Below are positions 8,913 to 17,894 of a stretch of 64,000 nucleotides of DNA, one piece after another. The notes beneath the pieces were generated by a model that saw only the letters and a list, made by a program, of their open reading frames with translations, ran no database searches and had not been told where the DNA came from. Position 1 is the stretch's first letter; each line of letters begins with the position of its first letter. The position numbers were made by a program, and so were the translations under genes. This stretch comes from Hyphomicrobiales bacterium (GTDB taxonomy: Bacteria; Pseudomonadota; Alphaproteobacteria; Rhizobiales; Rhizobiaceae), in assembly GCA_900472605.1 (NCBI GenBank), contig UCJD01000020.1, forward strand, positions 285,352-349,351, written 5' to 3'.

Positions 8913-9404
8913 ATGGCATCGACACCAACTGACGAAAATCAACTCAGAAAGACAAGCCGTTCGCTTCCGATGGCCCTGCTTCGCGGGCGCGAAATCCTCA
9001 TGAGCCGCTTTAGGCCTATGCTTGCGCTTTACGATGTCAGTGAACAGCAATGGCGGGTATTGCGCGTGTTAAACGAAGTACGTTTTCTTGATGCCAGCGA
9101 GGTTGCCAAGCGGGCGACGATCCTGGCGCCCAGCCTGACCCGTATCATCAAGACGCTTGAGAGCCGCAAGCTGATCCAGTCCGGCAAGTTCGACAAGGAC
9201 GGCCGTCGCGTCTTGCTGTCTATAACCCCTGCGGGCGCGGAACTTATCCAGACAATCTTGCCACAGAGCCTGACGATATACAAAGAAATCGATGCCCGTT
9301 TCGGCTCCGAGAAGATCGAACAGCTGCTGAACCTGCTGGAAGAACTGGAAAAAATCTCTGAGGATGAACCGGCTTCATTGGCTGATTCTGCCGCGGAAAA
9401 ATAG
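8913..9404 (+). CDS. hpaR: MarR-family repressor of homoprotocatechuate degradation
   Basis: A 163-residue winged-helix regulator. The stretch ALLRGREILMSRFRPMLALYDVSEQQWRVLRVL is characteristic of HpaR, the repressor of the hpa meta operon in enterobacteria. The recognition helix lies around VAKRATILAPSLTRIIKTLE, and the wing around SGKFDKDGRR. It is divergent from the hpa operon and upstream of the importer genes. TTAAC-NN-GTTAA palindromes flank it on both sides, which suggests control of both directions and possibly of itself. Effectors of homologues are pathway aromatics; here the effector is unknown. Confidence 0.9.
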   Translation: MASTPTDENQLRKTSRSLPMALLRGREILMSRFRPMLALYDVSEQQWRVLRVLNEVRFLDASEVAKRATILAPSLTRIIKTLESRKLIQSGKFDKDGRRVLLSITPAGAELIQTILPQSLTIYKEIDARFGSEKIEQLLNLLEELEKISEDEPASLADSAAEK

Positions 9405-9424
9405 CCGATTCGCCTCAAAACAAA

Positions 9425-9456
9425 TTAACACGTTAAAAAACTTATTGACACGTTAA
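9425..9456. promoter_or_regulatory. Tandem putative HpaR operators before importer operon
   Basis: TTAAC-AC-GTTAA at 9425-9436 and TTGAC-AC-GTTAA at 9445-9456. The start-to-start spacing is exactly 20 bases, about two helical turns, so two dimers could sit on one DNA face. They lie 20-50 bases after the hpaR stop and about 160 bases before the substrate-binding-protein ATG, the right place for the importer promoter. Confidence 0.6.
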
Positions 9457-9616
9457 GTAACTTCCGTCACGTTTCCTATCCATAGGCTCGGGAGGCCTAG
9501 AACGATCCGGCGTTTTAAGCGCGATCGTCTCAGGAGAATACGGTCCGCAAGGACACGTGCGCATGAGGAGATGCTCGTTCATCGGAGCGGGCAGATGCGA
9601 AGATAAGGGAGGTCAC

Positions 9617-10774
9617 ATGCGGAAATCATTGATAGGTAAAGCTGTCTGCGGCGCCGCCGTACTGCTCAGTCTCTTTGGAGGCAGCGCAGTCGCTCAGGAC
9701 AAGGAGCCGATCCGTATCGGTTCGTTCATGTCTCTGACGGGACCAGCGTCATTCCTTGGCGAAGATGCGCGCAAGGCTATGGAGACGCAGATTGAGGCCT
9801 GGAACAAGGCAGGAGGTCTCGACGGCCGCCCGATCGAATGGGTTCATTATGACGACGCGGGAGCCGCAGCTCAGGCGCGCACCTTCGCCAACCGCTTGAT
9901 CAACGACGGCGTCGATATCCTGATCGGCGGCAGCACCACCGGCACGACCATGGCTGCCGTGCCGCTGATCGAGCAGAAGGGCATTCCGTTCATCTCGCTT
10001 GCAAGCGGCATTCAGATCGTCGATCCGATCAAGCCCTACGTGTTCAAGACGGTCGCATCCGATGACCTGATCGCTCGGCGTATCCTCGAAGACATCCGAA
10101 CGCGGGGGCTGAGCAAGGTCGCCTTGGTTACCCAGACGAGCGGCTACGGTCAGTCCGGCCGCGAGCAGTTGATGATTGTTGCGAAGGAACTCGGCATCGA
10201 GATCGTCGCGGACGAGACATTTTCCGATACCGATACCAACCTGACAGTTCAGGTCACCCGGATTCGCAACAATCCGAAGGTTGAAGCCGTGATCGGCGTT
10301 GGCACCGGCCAAGTCCCGGCCATCCTGGTGCGCAACTACCATGAACTGGACGTCAAGTTTCCGCTTTATCTTGCACCCGGTGTGGCTTCCAAGGCCTTCC
10401 TTGAGATCATCGGCGCTGCCGGCAACGGCGTCCGAATTCCGGCTGCCCCGCTTCTGGCAGGCGATCAGATCCCAGCCGACAATCCCGCAAAGCCTGCGAT
10501 CGAAGACCTGACGAAGCTTTATCAGGAAAAATGGGGTCAGACCCCGTCGTCTTTCGCCGGTTGCGGTTATGATGCACTGCATCTGTTTGCGGATGCCTTG
10601 AAGCGTGCTGGCTCCACGGACCCGAAAGCGCTGCGCGACGCGCTTGAAAAGACCGCGAACTTCAACGGGGTAAGCGGCACGGTCAACATGTCGCCGACTG
10701 ACCACACGGGCACCAGCTATCGGTCCCTCGTCTTGTGGGAAATCCAGGATGGGAACTGGAAACTTATCAACTGA
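9617..10774 (+). CDS. ABC transporter substrate-binding protein, LivK/branched-chain type
   Basis: A 385-residue periplasmic binding protein with a Sec signal peptide (basic start MRKSLIGK, hydrophobic core, cleavage expected after GSAVA at about residue 27). The mature part begins EPIRIGSFMSLTGPASFLGED, typical of the type I fold of HAAT-family receptors. The start at 9617 is chosen for its strong AAGGGAGGT site; an ATG 20 codons upstream has none and would bury the signal. It heads a five-gene importer transcribed from the HpaR-type operators, so I infer an aromatic acid ligand. Related receptors in aromatic operons bind aryl carboxylates. Confidence 0.88.
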   Translation: MRKSLIGKAVCGAAVLLSLFGGSAVAQDKEPIRIGSFMSLTGPASFLGEDARKAMETQIEAWNKAGGLDGRPIEWVHYDDAGAAAQARTFANRLINDGVDILIGGSTTGTTMAAVPLIEQKGIPFISLASGIQIVDPIKPYVFKTVASDDLIARRILEDIRTRGLSKVALVTQTSGYGQSGREQLMIVAKELGIEIVADETFSDTDTNLTVQVTRIRNNPKVEAVIGVGTGQVPAILVRNYHELDVKFPLYLAPGVASKAFLEIIGAAGNGVRIPAAPLLAGDQIPADNPAKPAIEDLTKLYQEKWGQTPSSFAGCGYDALHLFADALKRAGSTDPKALRDALEKTANFNGVSGTVNMSPTDHTGTSYRSLVLWEIQDGNWKLIN

Positions 10775-10829
10775 GACGCAAAACGTTGCAATCGACCGCC
10801 TAGCCCTGCGCGGCTAGACGGTCCAGTCG

Positions 10830-11714
10830 ATGGGCGGAGCCATGTCAGAATTCCTGCAGTTTCTCATTACCGGCATTACCCTTGCTGCCACATACGGGCT
10901 GATCGCGCTCGGTTTCAGCATCATCTACAATGCCACCCACATCATCAATTTCGCCCAGGGCGACTTCGCCATGATTGGCGGCATGAGCGCGGCGTTCGCC
11001 CTTTCCGCCGGCCTGCCTCTGCCGCTCGCGATCCTCGTTTCCGTCGCTGCCGGTGCATTGTGCGGCATCGTTCTCTACCAGTTCGGCATCCGGCTGACCC
11101 GCAAAGCGGGATCGCTTTCGCTGATCATCGTCACCCTTGGTGCGGCACTGGCGTTTCGCGGCCTGGCTCAGGTCCTGTGGGGCAAGGACTACCATTCGAT
11201 TCCGGGCTTCAGCGGCAATGACCCGATCCGGATTTTCAACATCGTCATCATGCCGCAAAGCCTCTGGGTGATCGGCAGCACGGTCGTGCTTGTGGTTCTT
11301 CTCAGCCTGTTCTTCAACAAAACGCGTCTCGGCAAGGCGGTGCTGGCGACATCCTACAATCCCGACGCCGCGCGCCTGATGGGCATCAATGCCAACAACA
11401 TCCTGTTCCTAAGCTTCGGACTCGCGGGCTTCCTCGGCGCCATCGCCGGCGTCATCGTCACGCCCATCACGCTTACGTATTATGAAATCGGGGTACTGTT
11501 CGGCCTGAAGGGCTTTGTCGCCGCAGTTCTCGGCGGGTTGGGCAGCTTTCCCGGCGCCATCGCCGGCGCGATTGTTCTCGGCATTACCGAAGTGATGGTC
11601 GCCGGCTACCTGTCGTCGGACTACAAGGATGCTGTTGCCTTCGCAATGATCCTCTTCATTCTGATCTTCATGCCGAACGGACTGTTTGGCAAAAGCCTGG
11701 TGGAGCGCGTCTGA
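10830..11714 (+). CDS. ABC transporter permease, LivH type
   Basis: A 294-residue inner-membrane permease with about eight hydrophobic segments and the family start FLITGITLAATYGLIALGFS. A second in-frame ATG at 10842 (MSEFLQ) could be the true start because homologues begin close to it. It forms a heterodimeric channel with the next gene. Its TGA shares a base with the ATG of that gene. Confidence 0.9.
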   Translation: MGGAMSEFLQFLITGITLAATYGLIALGFSIIYNATHIINFAQGDFAMIGGMSAAFALSAGLPLPLAILVSVAAGALCGIVLYQFGIRLTRKAGSLSLIIVTLGAALAFRGLAQVLWGKDYHSIPGFSGNDPIRIFNIVIMPQSLWVIGSTVVLVVLLSLFFNKTRLGKAVLATSYNPDAARLMGINANNILFLSFGLAGFLGAIAGVIVTPITLTYYEIGVLFGLKGFVAAVLGGLGSFPGAIAGAIVLGITEVMVAGYLSSDYKDAVAFAMILFILIFMPNGLFGKSLVERV

Positions 11715-12730
11715 TGGCCACTCTTCCCAAGACGTCGGAGGCGGCCTCAAATCCGACCTTTCGCAAGGGCCGTCAGTCCGCACGGTTCGATCGCATCATG
11801 TCGCCGAGAATGACCGGACTGCTGCTGCTGATCGCCGTTGTCGTCCTCCTGCCCTTCGTCATGACGAGCAGTTATTACTACGATCTCAGTATCCTGATTG
11901 GCATCAATGCCGTCGTTGCCATCGGCCTCAATCTGCTGATGGGTTATACCGGCCAGATCAGCCTTGCCCATGCAGGGTTCTTCGGCGCCGGCGCCTATAT
12001 CACCGCTATTCTCACATCCAATCACGGATGGAACAGCATTCTTGCGCTGTTGGCAGCGACCGTGGTGGTGTCCGTGGTCGGCTTCGTGATTGCACGTCCC
12101 ATCCTGCGCCTCAGCGGGCACTATCTTGCTATGGCAACGCTCGGTCTGGGGATGATCATTTACATCGTTATCAACACCGAACGCCAGCTGACCGGAGGCC
12201 CGGACGGCATGAGCGTCCCTTCGCTGGAGGCTTTCGGCTTCGTCTTGTCCAGCCCCAGCACCTGGTATTGGATCGTCGGCGCCCTGTTGATCCTGACCTA
12301 CTGGCTCGCGCTCAACCTGATCGAATCGCCGCTCGGACGCGCGCTGCGGTCGATCAAGGGGTCGGAAATCGCCGCCGCGACGGCCGGCGTCGACGTGCCT
12401 CGCCTGAAGGCCCTGGTTTTTGTCTTCTCCGTGGCCGTCGCAGCCTTCATGGGCGGGATCTTTGCTTTCTATTCGGGTTTCATCGCCCCCAACTCCGCCG
12501 ACTTCATGCACTCCGTCGTCTTTGCGACGATGGTGGTTCTCGGCGGCACGGCATCGATCGTCGGCTCCATCATCGGTGCCGTGGTCATGACGCTGTTGCC
12601 GCAATACCTGACGACATTCGCGCAATATGAATGGCTGATCTACGGCCTGACGCTGATCGCGATCGTCATCTTCATGCCCAAGGGTTTGGTTCCCACCGTC
12701 TCCAACCTCCTGCGGAGGATGGCACGATGA
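11714..12730 (+). CDS. ABC transporter permease, LivM type
   Basis: A 338-residue permease with a cytoplasmic N-terminal tail of about 35 residues and then multiple membrane helices. It contains GLNLLMGYTGQISLAHAGFFG, a signature of LivM proteins. The gene overlaps livH by one base (TGATG) and the following ATPase gene by four (ATGA), so the importer genes are translationally coupled. Confidence 0.9.
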   Translation: MATLPKTSEAASNPTFRKGRQSARFDRIMSPRMTGLLLLIAVVVLLPFVMTSSYYYDLSILIGINAVVAIGLNLLMGYTGQISLAHAGFFGAGAYITAILTSNHGWNSILALLAATVVVSVVGFVIARPILRLSGHYLAMATLGLGMIIYIVINTERQLTGGPDGMSVPSLEAFGFVLSSPSTWYWIVGALLILTYWLALNLIESPLGRALRSIKGSEIAAATAGVDVPRLKALVFVFSVAVAAFMGGIFAFYSGFIAPNSADFMHSVVFATMVVLGGTASIVGSIIGAVVMTLLPQYLTTFAQYEWLIYGLTLIAIVIFMPKGLVPTVSNLLRRMAR

Positions 12731-13491
12731 ATATTCTCCAGATCGAATCGCTCTCGCGGGTGTTCGGAGGCGTTTCCGCAGTGACGGATCTCTCGTTCTC
12801 GATTGCCAAGGGAAAGGTCCATGCGATCATCGGCCCGAACGGTGCCGGCAAGACGACGCTCTTCAACCTGATCACGGGGGTCTACCAGCCAAGCAGTGGC
12901 ACGATCAACTTCGCGGGCCAGGAATTGGCCGGCAAAAGCGTCGATCAGCGCGCCCGTCTCGGAATGACACGGACCTTTCAGAACCTCCAGATCTGCATGA
13001 ACATGACGGCGCTCGAAAACGTCATGCTCGGCGAACACCAGCATCTCGACAGCGGTTTCCTGTCCAGCCTTTTCCGGCTGCCGGGGCTCGTCTCCCGCGA
13101 CCGCGCCTGCCGGGACGATGCCAGCGAGTTGATGCGTTTCGTCGGCCTTGAGGACTACCTGGATGCGGAGGCGAGCGCCATGCCCTACGGCGCGCTCAAG
13201 CGGCTGGAAATCGCCCGGGCTCTTGCGGCAAAGCCGGAACTGCTGTTGCTCGACGAGCCAGCGGCCGGCCTCAACGGATCAGAGACCGCCGAGATCGGCA
13301 ATCTCATCAACAAGCTCTCCGATCGTGGCGTCTCGATCATTCTGGTCGAGCACGACATGTCCCTTGTGATGAGCGTTTCCAAGCACATCATCGCCCTGAA
13401 CTACGGCCGGAAGATTGCCGAAGGTTCCGTCGACGAGATCCGCAGAAACCCGGATGTCATTGCCGCCTATCTCGGAGGATCGGGGGAATGA
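12727..13491 (+). CDS. ABC transporter ATP-binding protein, LivG type
   Basis: A 254-residue nucleotide-binding subunit. Walker A is GPNGAGKTT near residue 36, followed by the Q-loop at TRTFQNLQ. Instead of canonical LSGGQ it has a MPYGALKRLEIARAL signature as in many LivG proteins; Walker B is LLLLDEPAAGLN, with a switch His in LVEHDM. Start chosen at the ATGA overlap with the permease gene. Confidence 0.9.
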   Translation: MNILQIESLSRVFGGVSAVTDLSFSIAKGKVHAIIGPNGAGKTTLFNLITGVYQPSSGTINFAGQELAGKSVDQRARLGMTRTFQNLQICMNMTALENVMLGEHQHLDSGFLSSLFRLPGLVSRDRACRDDASELMRFVGLEDYLDAEASAMPYGALKRLEIARALAAKPELLLLDEPAAGLNGSETAEIGNLINKLSDRGVSIILVEHDMSLVMSVSKHIIALNYGRKIAEGSVDEIRRNPDVIAAYLGGSGE

Positions 13492-14216
13492 GCATGCAGG
13501 CACAGATTCCACTTCTCGAAATCAGCGGGCTCGGCACCTCCTATGGTCCGGTCCAGGCTCTGCGCGGCGTCGATCTGACCGTCAACCAGGGAGAAATCGT
13601 CGCCTTGGTCGGCTCGAATGGCGCTGGCAAAACGACACTTCTGCGAACGATTTCCGGGCTGCAGCCTGCATTGACAGGCAAGATCATCTACAAAGGCCAG
13701 GACATTACGCGCCGACCGGCCCATAGCCGCGTGAATCTCGGCATCGCCCAGTCTCCTGAAGGCAGACAGGTGTTCGGACCGATGAGCGTGGAGGACAATC
13801 TTGTCCTCGGTGGTTACAGCCGCAAGCGCGACCGTGCTTTCAACGACGATATCGATCGTATGTTCGGCATGTTTCCGATCCTGAAGGAAAAACAGAAGCA
13901 GGCCGCCGGCATGCTGTCCGGTGGTCAGCAGCAGATGCTGGCCATCGCCCGCGCACTGATGTCGCGGCCGACGCTGCTTCTTCTCGACGAGCCTAGCATG
14001 GGCCTCGCTCCACTGATCGTGCAGGAGATCTTCGACACGGTCTGCAAGCTGCGCGACGACGGGATCACCATTCTTCTGGTCGAGCAGAACGCCACGGCAG
14101 CGCTCGCAATCGCCGATCAGGGCTTCGTACTGTCAACGGGCGAAGTGGTTTTGTCCGGGAAAGGCAAGGCTCTTCTTGCCGACGACAAGGTCAAGCACGC
14201 CTATCTGGGCGGTTAG
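13488..14216 (+). CDS. ABC transporter ATP-binding protein, LivF type
   Basis: A 242-residue ATPase with Walker A GSNGAGKTT, signature LSGGQQQMLAIARAL, Walker B LLLLDEPSMGLAP and the LivF-typical switch LVEQN. It completes the importer with one receptor, two permeases and two ATPases. The start overlaps livG by four bases. The demethylase gene begins 30 bases downstream, so import and demethylation appear to share one transcript. Confidence 0.9.
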   Translation: MSMQAQIPLLEISGLGTSYGPVQALRGVDLTVNQGEIVALVGSNGAGKTTLLRTISGLQPALTGKIIYKGQDITRRPAHSRVNLGIAQSPEGRQVFGPMSVEDNLVLGGYSRKRDRAFNDDIDRMFGMFPILKEKQKQAAGMLSGGQQQMLAIARALMSRPTLLLLDEPSMGLAPLIVQEIFDTVCKLRDDGITILLVEQNATAALAIADQGFVLSTGEVVLSGKGKALLADDKVKHAYLGG

Positions 14217-14246
14217 CACATATCAATTATCGAAGAGGAGTTCAGC

Positions 14247-15560
14247 ATGAGCAATCTAAGCAAGTATAGGACAGGCCTGGATATCGCCAATTCCTGGGGT
14301 CGGCTTGAATACACGGGTTGGATGGATGAAGGTCTTTCGTGGAAGACTGATTGCTATATCGGCGACTGGACATATCTCGACGAAATCCGGGTCAAGGGCC
14401 CCGACGCGCTGAAGCTGTTCTCGGATCTGGCAGTCAACAGCTTCGAGAAATTCGCTCTCGGACAAGCCAAGCACGTGATCTTCTGCAACAAGGATGGCAA
14501 GGTCATCGGCGAAGGCATCCTGATGCGTCACGGCGAGGACGACTACGAATATAACGGTCGTGGCCCGGCCACGACCTGGATCGAATATAACTTCAAGAAG
14601 GGCAGCTACAAGGCAGACTTCTCGATCAAGATCAGCGAATTCAAGTTCCAGGTCTCTGGCCCCAAGTCCATCTTCCTGCTGGAGAAGCTGACCGGCGAAA
14701 GCCTGCGCGACATCGGCTTCATGCGTTTCCGCAACTCGCGCATCAACGGCCACGAACTGTCGTTTCTGCGGCAGGGAATGGCCGGCGAAATCGGGTTCGA
14801 AATCCATGGTCCCGGCGCGCTCGCCAAGGAAGTCATGGAAGCCGTGATGACGGCGGGAGCGCAATTCAACATTCGCCGCATGGGCGCCCGCACGGCCATG
14901 GTCAATCACCTGGAAGCCGGCTTCCCGACGGTGACGCATGACTATATTCCGGCCATTACCGGACCGGCGGAAAAGGATTATTTCGACACCTACAACATCA
15001 AGGTCACTGACCAGACAAGCCCGGAATGGTTCCAGAGTTTCGAACGCTGCTTGAAGGTCAAGGGCAGCTTCGAAGGCGATGATCTCAGCGCCTGGTTCCG
15101 CAGCCCGGTCGAGCTGGGTTGGACCCGCAATATCAAGTTCGACCATAACTTTTACGGCCGCGAGGCGCTGGAGAAGGAAGTTGCCAACCCCAAGCGGGGC
15201 ATCGTTTCGCTGATCTGGAACGAAGACGACGTCAAGGACGTCTACAATTCGCTCTTCGAAAGCGGCGACGCCGCCTATGACTTCATGGACATGCCGCGCC
15301 AGCAGTGGTTTGCGATGTATGCCAGCAGGGTAATGGACGGCGACAAACTCGTCGGCTCGACAACGTCTCGTGGCTACAGCTACTATTTCCGCAAGGTGCT
15401 GTCGCATGGCGTCATCGACGTTGAATACATGAAGCCGGGTACGGAACTGACGGTCGTCTGGGGCGATCCCGGCCATCGGCAGAAGCTGATCCGTGTCACC
15501 GTCGGCCCCTATCCCTACAAGCAGGACAATCGCCGCACGGACCTGGCCTCGATCAGCTGA
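14247..15560 (+). CDS. LigM-like tetrahydrofolate-dependent O-demethylase (GcvT fold)
   Basis: A 437-residue aminomethyltransferase-fold protein. From memory, its architecture and segments (IRVKGPDALKLFSDLAVNS, FLRQGMAGEIGFEIHGP, KFDHNFYGREALE, and the C-terminal STTSRGYSYYFRKVLSHGVID) resemble LigM of Sphingobium SYK-6, which moves the methyl group of vanillate or 3-O-methylgallate to tetrahydrofolate. It is about 35 residues shorter than LigM. An AGAGGAG site precedes the start. The next two genes, purU and folD, process one-carbon folates, which supports a demethylase role. The substrate is inferred: a methoxylated arylacetate that yields homoprotocatechuate. An N-demethylase role cannot be excluded. 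Confidence 0.75.
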   Translation: MSNLSKYRTGLDIANSWGRLEYTGWMDEGLSWKTDCYIGDWTYLDEIRVKGPDALKLFSDLAVNSFEKFALGQAKHVIFCNKDGKVIGEGILMRHGEDDYEYNGRGPATTWIEYNFKKGSYKADFSIKISEFKFQVSGPKSIFLLEKLTGESLRDIGFMRFRNSRINGHELSFLRQGMAGEIGFEIHGPGALAKEVMEAVMTAGAQFNIRRMGARTAMVNHLEAGFPTVTHDYIPAITGPAEKDYFDTYNIKVTDQTSPEWFQSFERCLKVKGSFEGDDLSAWFRSPVELGWTRNIKFDHNFYGREALEKEVANPKRGIVSLIWNEDDVKDVYNSLFESGDAAYDFMDMPRQQWFAMYASRVMDGDKLVGSTTSRGYSYYFRKVLSHGVIDVEYMKPGTELTVVWGDPGHRQKLIRVTVGPYPYKQDNRRTDLASIS

Positions 15561-15570
15561 TCGGCCCATC

Positions 15571-15598
15571 GCCACGGGTGCATAAGCGCACCCGTGGC
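15571..15598. terminator. Strong hairpin between demethylase gene and purU
   Basis: A perfect 11-bp stem (GCCACGGGTGC at 15571-15581 and its complement at 15588-15598) with a 6-base loop. No T-run follows. It sits 10 bases after the demethylase stop, so it may act as a partial terminator, an mRNA 3'-end stabiliser, or lower expression of purU-folD relative to the upstream genes. Confidence 0.5.
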
Positions 15599-15680
15599 AA
15601 CCTCGCCCGCAGGCGCGCGCCCTCCATCCCTCAATCTAACTGCCCTCCCGGTCCTCGTGCCGGTTGAGGTGCTGAGAGCC

Positions 15681-16544
15681 ATGGTTATGATCCCCTCGTT
15701 TATCTTGACATTTTCCTGCATCGACCATCCGGGCATTGTTGCCGCCGTGTCATCGTTTCTGGCGCGAAAAGGATGCAATATTCTGGAGGCCCAACAGTTC
15801 GACGACACGCAGACAGGCCGCTTTTTCATGCGCGTCGCGTTCCAGTTCGTCGCCAATGACCATTTCGACGAGGTTCGCGACGGCTTTGCGGTGTTGGCCG
15901 ATGAACACGGGTTCGACTACCGGCTGCGCCCCGCAAGCGAACGCAAGAAGGTTTTGCTGCTGGCCAGCAAATTCGATCACTGCCTGGCGGATCTGCTCTA
16001 TCGTTGGCGCATAAACGAGCTGGAAATGGATCCGGTCGGAATCATCTCCAACCATCCGGCATCCACCTATGCGCATATCGACATGGACGGCATACCCTTT
16101 CATCACCTGCCCATTACCAAGGACACCAAGGCGGAGCAGGAAGCCAGGATCAAGGACATCGTCAACCAGACGAACCCCGACTTGATCGTGCTCGCCCGAT
16201 ACATGCAGATCCTCTCCGACGACCTTTCAGCCTTTCTTGCGGGGCGCTGCATCAATATCCATCACAGCTTTCTGCCGGGCTTCAAGGGCGCGAAGCCATA
16301 CCACCAGGCTCATGAGCGCGGCGTGAAGCTGATCGGCGCAACGGCCCATTTCGTCACGCAGGATCTCGACGAGGGTCCGATCATCGAACAGGACGTGGAG
16401 AGGATCACCCATGCCGATCTACCCGACAGTCTCGTGCGCAAGGGACGCGACATCGAACGGCGCGTGCTGGCCAGGGCGGTCAGCTTCTATCTCGAGGACC
16501 GCGTCCTCGTGAACGGCAGCAAAACCGTTGTGTTCAGGACATAG
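15681..16544 (+). CDS. purU: Formyltetrahydrofolate deformylase
   Basis: A 287-residue protein with an N-terminal ACT domain ([21 protein letters not shown]) and a C-terminal formyl-transferase-fold hydrolase domain holding [20 protein letters not shown] and the Asp of [10 protein letters not shown]. It hydrolyses 10-formyl-THF to formate and THF. Length fits PurU (280 in E. coli). The ATG at 15681 or 15687 is preferred because a longer frame begins inside the hairpin loop region and lacks homology. Here it probably regenerates free THF for the upstream demethylase. Confidence 0.92.
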   Translation: MVMIPSFILTFSCIDHPGIVAAVSSFLARKGCNILEAQQFDDTQTGRFFMRVAFQFVANDHFDEVRDGFAVLADEHGFDYRLRPASERKKVLLLASKFDHCLADLLYRWRINELEMDPVGIISNHPASTYAHIDMDGIPFHHLPITKDTKAEQEARIKDIVNQTNPDLIVLARYMQILSDDLSAFLAGRCINIHHSFLPGFKGAKPYHQAHERGVKLIGATAHFVTQDLDEGPIIEQDVERITHADLPDSLVRKGRDIERRVLARAVSFYLEDRVLVNGSKTVVFRT

Positions 16545-16556
16545 GCCGGTCGTTCA

Positions 16557-17438
16557 ATGGCGCGCAAGATAGACGGAACCGCCCTCGCCGCGGAGGTGGT
16601 GGCGAAGGTTAAAATCGACGTGGAGGACCTGATCCGACACTATGGCGTCAAGCCGGGTCTGGCCGTCGTTCTCGTCGGCAGTGATCCGGCGAGCGAAGTC
16701 TATGTCAACATGAAATCGTCCCGGACGGTGAAAGCGGGAATGAATTCCTTCATGCACCGGCTGCGGGAAACCACGAGCGGCGAAGACCTGCTAGCCCTGA
16801 TCGATCAGCTTAACAGCGATCCTTCCGTTCACGGGATCCTCGTCCAGCTGCCGTTGCCGCGGCATATCGATGCCAACCGGATTCTCGATGCAATCGATCC
16901 GGCAAAAGATGTCGATGGCTTTCACCCTGTCAATGTCGGCCGCCTTTCGACCGGGACCGGCGGGCTGGTTCCCTGCACGCCGCTCGGGTGCATTATGCTG
17001 CTCGAAACGGTAATCGACGACTTCCGCGGCTTGCAGGCTGTGGTGATCGGCAAATCGAATATCGTCGGAAAACCGGTCGCCGTGCTGCTGCTCGAGCGGG
17101 AGTGTACGGTAACGGTAACCCATATCCTCACCCGCAACCTACCGGAAATCGTGCGCGATGCGGACATAGTCGTGGTCGCAGCGGGAAGTCCGGGGCTTGT
17201 GCGCGGCGACTGGATCAAGCATGGAGCCGTTGTCATAGATGTCGGCATAAACCGTATCGTCGGCGCCGACGGCCAGCGCGGTATCGTCGGCGACGTGGTC
17301 TATGAGGAGACGGACCATGCCGGCGCCGTCACTCCCGTTCCGGGTGGTGTCGGGCCGATGACAATCGCCTGCCTGCTCTCAAACACCGTCAAGGCCGCCC
17401 GGGCTTTGTCGCTGCCACAGGAGACTGCGGCGAAATAG
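16557..17438 (+). CDS. folD: Methylenetetrahydrofolate dehydrogenase/cyclohydrolase
   Basis: A 293-residue bifunctional FolD. Seen are the catalytic Lys in [35 protein letters not shown], the nucleotide-binding [14 protein letters not shown] and the C-terminal [11 protein letters not shown]. It converts 5,10-methylene-THF to 10-formyl-THF, the substrate of PurU, 12 bases upstream. With PurU it oxidises demethylation-derived carbon to formate. No metF is visible, so 5-methyl-THF produced by a LigM-type enzyme would need a reductase encoded elsewhere. Confidence 0.93.
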   Translation: MARKIDGTALAAEVVAKVKIDVEDLIRHYGVKPGLAVVLVGSDPASEVYVNMKSSRTVKAGMNSFMHRLRETTSGEDLLALIDQLNSDPSVHGILVQLPLPRHIDANRILDAIDPAKDVDGFHPVNVGRLSTGTGGLVPCTPLGCIMLLETVIDDFRGLQAVVIGKSNIVGKPVAVLLLERECTVTVTHILTRNLPEIVRDADIVVVAAGSPGLVRGDWIKHGAVVIDVGINRIVGADGQRGIVGDVVYEETDHAGAVTPVPGGVGPMTIACLLSNTVKAARALSLPQETAAK

Positions 17439-17461
17439 ATGCCTCCCGACCGCATCATTGA

Positions 17462-17495
17462 AAAAGCCGCCGGACATCTCGATCCGGCGGCTTTT
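17462..17495. terminator. Bidirectional intrinsic terminator
   Basis: A perfect 13-bp stem AAAAGCCGCCGGA (17462-17474) / TCCGGCGGCTTTT (17483-17495) around an 8-base loop, with A-run and T-run on the two sides. It separates folD from the convergent gene ending at 17519 and should work in both directions. Confidence 0.85.
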
Positions 17496-17518
17496 CTGGT
17501 GGTGCTTGCAGCAATGGA

Positions 17519-17893
17519 TCAGCTCTCAAGTGTCTTTTCGCAGATCGCCGTTGCTTCCACCGATGCAGGGATGCCGACGTAAAGCATGCTGTGAAGGATG
17601 ATCTCGCGCAGCTCATCCTTGGTGACGCCATTGGCAATGGCGCCGCGGAAATGCATCGGCAGCTGGGCTGTGCGGCCGGAGCCGATCAGCAGGGCGACGG
17701 TCAGCATGCTGCGCGTGCGGCGATCGAGCCCCTCGCGCTGCCAGATGTTTCCGAAGCAGAATTCGGTGACGATCTCCTGCAGCGGCATGGCAAACTCAGA
17801 TGCCGCCGCGACCGCCTGCTCAGCGCCGGCTGGGCCAAACATGTCGCGCCGCAGATCGAGGCCCGCGTCGAATTCCTCCTGGTGTTTGCTCAT
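17519..17893 (-). CDS. Carboxymuconolactone decarboxylase family protein
   Basis: A 124-residue protein of the CMD/AhpD-like fold. Seen are the family segment GNIWQREGLDRRTRSMLTVALLIGSGR and HFRGAIANGVTKDELREIILHSMLYVGIPAS. It lacks the CxxC of AhpD peroxidases, so it belongs to the decarboxylase/unknown side of the family. PcaC is of similar length, but no other protocatechuate beta-ketoadipate genes are present. Here it is the last gene of a short operon with a hydroxyacid dehydrogenase, one base apart. Its role is unknown; lactone or ring-product handling is a guess. Confidence 0.82.
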   Translation of the reverse strand: MSKHQEEFDAGLDLRRDMFGPAGAEQAVAAASEFAMPLQEIVTEFCFGNIWQREGLDRRTRSMLTVALLIGSGRTAQLPMHFRGAIANGVTKDELREIILHSMLYVGIPASVEATAICEKTLES

Positions 17894-17894
17894 C

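Noticed and set aside
14247..15560. Glycine cleavage T protein (gcvT)
   Set aside because: The fold matches, but the length, segments and lack of gcvH/gcvP neighbours fit a LigM-type demethylase better.
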